Assembly: GCA_023389095.1 (NCBI GenBank)
Contig: JAEWFB010000234.1
Coordinates: 1-8,453, forward strand
Origin: Actinomycetes bacterium
GTDB taxonomy: Bacteria > Actinomycetota > Actinomycetes > Actinomycetales > Dermatophilaceae
Direction of reading: 5' to 3'
DNA: 8,453 nt
The notes beneath the pieces were generated by a model, which had not been told where the DNA came from, did no database searches, and was given only the letters and a program-made list of their open reading frames with translations. Of this stretch, positions 5,529 through 8,453 are shown piece by piece (position 1 is the first letter of the stretch; each line of letters begins with the position of its first letter). The translations under genes and the position numbers were made by a program.

Positions 5529-5592
5529 CACTCCGTCACCCTCGAGCGCGTCCGCGCGCTCACGCGGACGTGACGGAGTGTTCTCTCGATCG
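5517..5592. terminator. Long hairpin downstream of topA (terminator, possibly bidirectional)
   Basis: A perfect 23-bp inverted repeat (5517-5539 with 5570-5592; the arm begins CGATCGAGAGAACACTCC) encloses 30 bases. Next to the right arm, GTCCGCG (5550-5556) pairs with CGCGGAC (5563-5569) around a six-base loop, extending the stem to 30 bp with a ten-base bulge (5540-5549). An alternative apical hairpin, GAGCGCG (5544-5550) with CGCGCTC (5555-5561), uses overlapping bases and cannot form at the same time. The element lies 10 bases after the topA stop and 24 bases before the next gene in the same direction. The outer stem is A-rich on one side and T-rich on the other, with no long T-tract. Confidence 0.8.
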
Positions 5593-5602
5593 GGAAGGCG
5601 GG

Positions 5603-8368
5603 TCAGGACTTCTTGGCAGCCCTCTTCGTCGTGCTCTTCGTGGTGGTCTTCTTCGCCGTCTTGCGCGTGGTCTTCTTGGCGGCGCGCTTGCGGGTCGTCG
5701 GGCCCTTGGCGCGCTTCTCGGCGAGCAGCTCGTAGCCGCGCTCCGGGGTGATCGACGCGGGGTCGTCGTCCTTGCGCAGCGTCGCGTTGGTCTCGCCGTC
5801 GGTGACGTACGGGCCGAAGCGGCCGTCCTTGACGACGACGGGCTTGCCGCTGACCGGGTCGGCGCCGAGCTCCTTGAGCGGGGCGGCCGCGGCGCGTCCG
5901 CGCTGCTTGGGCTGGGCGTAGATCGCCAGCGCCTCCTCGAGCGTGATGTCGAAGAGCTGCTGCTCGGTCTGCAGCGAGCGCGAGTCGGTGCCCTTCTTGA
6001 GGTACGGGCCGTAGCGGCCGTTCTGGGCGGTGATCTCGACGCCCTCGGCGTCGGCACCGACGACGCGGGGCAGGCTGAGCAGCTTGAGCGCGGCGTCGAG
6101 GTCGATGGTCGCGAGGTCCATGTCCTTGAAGAGCGACGCGGTGCGCGGCTTGACCTTGGCGGCCTTGCGGCCCTTGGGCTTGTCGCCCGCCGGCGCGTCG
6201 TCGTCGATGACCTCGGTGACGTACGGGCCGTAGCGCCCGGCGCGGGCGATGATGTCGCGGCCGGTCTCGGGGTCCTGGCCGAGCACCTTGCCGTCGTCGG
6301 CGGCGACCTCGAGCAGCTCGCGCGCCTTCTCGGGGGTCATCTCGTCGGGGGCGACGTCGTCGGTGATCGTCGCGCGTCGCGGCGTCGCCGTCGGGTCGGC
6401 GCCCTCGGCCACCTCGCCGGTCTCGAGGTCGACGCCGCGGGGCGTCACCTCCTCGACGTACGGGCCGTAGCGCCCGACGCGCACGACCATGCCGTCGCCG
6501 AGGGGGATCGTGCTGATCTCCTTGGCGTCGATCTCGCCGAGGTCGTCGACGAGCTGCTTGAGGCCGGCGCCCGAGGTGGGCTCGTTGCCGAAGTAGAACT
6601 GCTCGAGCCAGTGCACCCGGCCCTCGTCGCCGTTGGCGATGCGGTCGAGGTCCTCCTCCATCGAGGCGGTGAACTCGTAGTCGACGAGCGAGCCGAAGTG
6701 CTCCTCGAGCAGGCGCGTCACGGCGAAGGCGAGCCACGTCGGCACGAGGGCCTGGCCCTTGGTGAAGACGTAGCCGCGGTCCTGGATCGTGCCGATCGTC
6801 GCGGCGTACGTGGACGGGCGACCGATGCCGCGCTCCTCCATCGCCTTGACGAGCGTGGCCTCGGTGTAGCGGGCCGGCGGGCTCGTCTCGTGGCCGTCGG
6901 CCTCGGCCCGCAGCACCTCGATGGCGACGCCGGTGGACAGCTTGGGCAGGCGGCGCTCCTCGGCGGCGGCGTCGGCACGGGCCACGGCCTCGTCGTCGCG
7001 GCCCTCCTCGTACGCGGCGAGGAAGCCCTTGAAGGTGATGACGGTGCCGGAGGCCGAGAACTCGACCTGCCGGGCGCCCTCGACCGCGGTGTCGACCGAC
7101 AGCCGAACCGTGGCCGTCGAGCCCCGGGCGTCGGCCATCTGCGAGGCGACGGTGCGCTTCCAGATCAGCTCGTAGAGGGCGAACTCGTCGCCGCGCAGCT
7201 CGCCGGCCACCTGGGCCGGGCTGCGGAAGCGGTCGCCGGCGGGGCGGATGGCCTCGTGGGCCTCCTGCGCGTTCTTGACCTTCTTCTCGTACCGGCGCGG
7301 CGACTCGGGCACGTACTCGGCGCCGTACATGTCGCGGGCCTGGCTGCGGGCGGCGGTCAGGGCGGCGTCCGACAGCGTCGTGCTGTCGGTACGCATGTAG
7401 GTGATGTAGCCGTTCTCGTAGAGGCGCTGCGCGACGCGCATCGCGTTCTTGCTGCTGAGGCGCAGCTTGCGCGAGGCCTCCTGCTGGAGCGTCGAGGTGG
7501 TGAAGGGGGCCGAGGGCCGACGCGTGTAGGGCTTCTCCTGCACGTCGGTGACCCGGGCGTCGGCACCGGTGCACGCCTCGGCGATGCGGCGGGCCAGGCC
7601 CTCCTCGAGGTGGACGACGCCCTTGCCGGTCAGCTGGCCGGTGTCGGAGAAGTCGCGGCCGGTGGCCACGCGGGCGCCGTCGACGGAGGCGAGGCGCGCG
7701 GCGAAGCGCTGCTGGTCGCCGCCGGGGGTGAACTCGCCCTCGACGTCCCAGTAGGACGCCTTGACGAACGCCATCCGCTCGCGCTCGCGCTCGACGACCA
7801 TGCGCGTCGCGACCGACTGGACGCGTCCGGCCGAGAGTCCCTGGCGGACCTTGCGCCACAGGACCGGGCTGACCTCGTAGCCGTAGAGGCGGTCGAGGAT
7901 GCGGCGGGTCTCCTGGGCGTCGACGAGGCGGGTGTCGAGCTCGCGGGTGTCGTTGACGGCCCGCTGGATCGCCTCGCGGGTGATCTCGTGGAACACCATG
8001 CGCTTGACGGGAACCCGCGGCTTGAGGGCCTCGAGCAGGTGCCAGGCGATGGCCTCGCCCTCGCGGTCCTCATCGGTGGCGAGGTAGAGCTCGCTGGCGT
8101 CCTTGAGGAGCCGCTTGAGCTCGGCGACCTTCTTCTTCTTGTCCGGGTCGACGACGTAGTACGGCTCGAAGCCGTTGTCGACGTCGACGGCGAACTTGCC
8201 GAACGGACCCTTCTTCATGTCGGCGGGCAGCTCGGAGGGGTTCGGCAGGTCGCGGATGTGCCCGACCGACGCCTCCACCTCGAAGTCCCCACCCAGGTAC
8301 CCCGCGATCGTCTTCGCCTTCGCGGGCGACTCGACGATGACGAGCTTGCGGCCCTTGCCTGCAGCCAT
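5603..8368 (-). CDS. topA: DNA topoisomerase I (type IA, omega protein)
   Basis: TopA relaxes negatively supercoiled DNA by cutting and rejoining one strand through a tyrosine linkage, with magnesium. The 921-residue protein is complete. The Toprim domain opens with KLVIVESPAKAKTI (8-21, Glu13) and has the acidic triad in TDEDREGE (Asp99, Asp101, Glu103). The gate region carries LDRLYGYEVSPVLWRKV (158-174) and GLSAGRVQSVATR (177-189). The active-site Tyr324 lies in GYITYMRTDST (320-330), and HEAIRP is at 371-376. The C-terminal half has four repeats marked by GRYGPY/GRFGPY at 632, 711, 784 and 849 instead of zinc fingers. The tail (891-921) has 10 Lys and 4 Arg and no acidic residue. Both traits are actinobacterial. 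ATG 8368 has AGGTGAG just ahead, and an in-frame TGA two codons upstream fixes the start. A 30-bp-stem hairpin follows the stop. Confidence 0.99.
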   Translation of the reverse strand: MAAGKGRKLVIVESPAKAKTIAGYLGGDFEVEASVGHIRDLPNPSELPADMKKGPFGKFAVDVDNGFEPYYVVDPDKKKKVAELKRLLKDASELYLATDEDREGEAIAWHLLEALKPRVPVKRMVFHEITREAIQRAVNDTRELDTRLVDAQETRRILDRLYGYEVSPVLWRKVRQGLSAGRVQSVATRMVVERERERMAFVKASYWDVEGEFTPGGDQQRFAARLASVDGARVATGRDFSDTGQLTGKGVVHLEEGLARRIAEACTGADARVTDVQEKPYTRRPSAPFTTSTLQQEASRKLRLSSKNAMRVAQRLYENGYITYMRTDSTTLSDAALTAARSQARDMYGAEYVPESPRRYEKKVKNAQEAHEAIRPAGDRFRSPAQVAGELRGDEFALYELIWKRTVASQMADARGSTATVRLSVDTAVEGARQVEFSASGTVITFKGFLAAYEEGRDDEAVARADAAAEERRLPKLSTGVAIEVLRAEADGHETSPPARYTEATLVKAMEERGIGRPSTYAATIGTIQDRGYVFTKGQALVPTWLAFAVTRLLEEHFGSLVDYEFTASMEEDLDRIANGDEGRVHWLEQFYFGNEPTSGAGLKQLVDDLGEIDAKEISTIPLGDGMVVRVGRYGPYVEEVTPRGVDLETGEVAEGADPTATPRRATITDDVAPDEMTPEKARELLEVAADDGKVLGQDPETGRDIIARAGRYGPYVTEVIDDDAPAGDKPKGRKAAKVKPRTASLFKDMDLATIDLDAALKLLSLPRVVGADAEGVEITAQNGRYGPYLKKGTDSRSLQTEQQLFDITLEEALAIYAQPKQRGRAAAAPLKELGADPVSGKPVVVKDGRFGPYVTDGETNATLRKDDDPASITPERGYELLAEKRAKGPTTRKRAAKKTTRKTAKKTTTKSTTKRAAKKS
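6218..6476. repeat. Two exact 22-bp direct repeats within topA C-terminal domain
   Basis: The same 22 bases occur at 6218-6239 and 6455-6476 (core GTACGGGCCGTAGCGCCCG). They encode the GRYGPYV part of two of the four C-terminal repeats. Diverged versions occur near 5806 and 6002. They reflect the protein repeat and not a mobile element. Confidence 0.9.
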
Positions 8369-8453
8369 GACTCACCTACGACTTCCCGGTCTCACGTGCA
8401 GCGGATTCGTCGCTGCTCCGACGCGGAACCGCCCCGACCGTAACAGGTGCGCC
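8369..8453 (-). promoter_or_regulatory. topA upstream region with a possible extended -10
   Basis: These 85 bases hold no gene that I can support. On the minus strand TG-T-TACGGT (8445-8437) has the form of an extended -10 (TGnTANNNT), which would give a leader of roughly 60 bases before the topA ATG. The -35 would lie at or beyond the window edge, so the promoter cannot be judged fully. The ribosome binding site AGGTGAG lies just upstream of the start codon. Confidence 0.28.

Noticed and set aside
3543..5573. A 676-codon plus-strand frame opposite SCP2, deacetylase and GNAT genes
   Set aside because: It spans three genes and their gaps on the other strand and shows only high-GC shadow composition.
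5517..5592. The 23-bp inverted repeats as ends of a tiny transposable element
   Set aside because: Only 30 bases lie between the arms and no target-site duplication is visible; a terminator hairpin explains it better.
5606..5698. Low-complexity DNA at the topA 3' end as a possible frameshift or assembly artefact
   Set aside because: It encodes a Lys/Arg/Thr/Ala tail that is normal for actinobacterial TopA, and the frame ends cleanly before the terminator.
5354..8443. A 1029-codon open frame on the plus strand across the whole of topA
   Set aside because: It lies antisense to a fully recognisable topoisomerase. Its translation is a monotonous Leu/Ala/Gly/Val/Arg/Asp mix with no motif, as expected from a high-GC antisense frame.

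Overview
The window is ordinary chromosomal DNA from a high-GC actinobacterium. GC is very high with strong G/C preference at third codon positions, GTG starts are used, the TopA has an actinobacterial layout (GRYGPY repeats and a Lys/Arg tail instead of zinc fingers), and terminator hairpins lack U-tracts. The protein styles would fit a Micrococcales / Intrasporangiaceae-like organism, but that placement is inference. I see no IS element, integrase, CRISPR array, tRNA or rRNA.

Layout. (1) 1-2323 is a gluconate-use locus. A GntR/FadR-type regulator, cut off by the window edge, reads leftward from 223. Divergently, gluconokinase (gntK, 381-935) and a GntP-family gluconate:H+ symporter (gntP, 932-2323) read rightward and overlap by ATGA. 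The 157-bp divergent region between them is locally AT-rich and carries several small inverted repeats that could be operators. (2) A strong hairpin at 2330-2381 separates gntP from the convergent leftward genes. (3) On the minus strand, an SCP2 sterol-carrier-domain protein (4151-3684) and an acyl-CoA dehydrogenase (3676-2408) are tightly coupled. A 19-bp palindrome just upstream looks like a TetR-type operator. The dehydrogenase carries a seven-unit 9-bp tandem repeat that encodes a Gly/Gln-rich loop. (4) Upstream on the same strand is a two-gene unit, a GNAT acetyltransferase (5492-5028) followed by a PIG-L/LmbE zinc deacetylase (5015-4212). The GNAT gene appears to have a leaderless promoter squeezed next to a very long hairpin (5517-5592). 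(5) Full-length topA (8368-5603, minus), encoding DNA topoisomerase I, fills the rest; its presumed promoter region lies at the right edge.

How the genes work together: GntP imports gluconate and GntK phosphorylates it to 6-phosphogluconate for the pentose-phosphate (or Entner-Doudoroff) route, probably under control of the divergent regulator. SCP2 and the acyl-CoA dehydrogenase suggest acyl-CoA (fatty acid or related lipid) breakdown. The GNAT and deacetylase genes are co-transcribed, but their substrates cannot be read from sequence. I found no convincing new multi-gene system. The points most worth a second look are regulatory or structural: the 4195-4213 palindrome, the 5517-5592 hairpin with its adjoining leaderless promoter, and the minisatellite inside the dehydrogenase gene.
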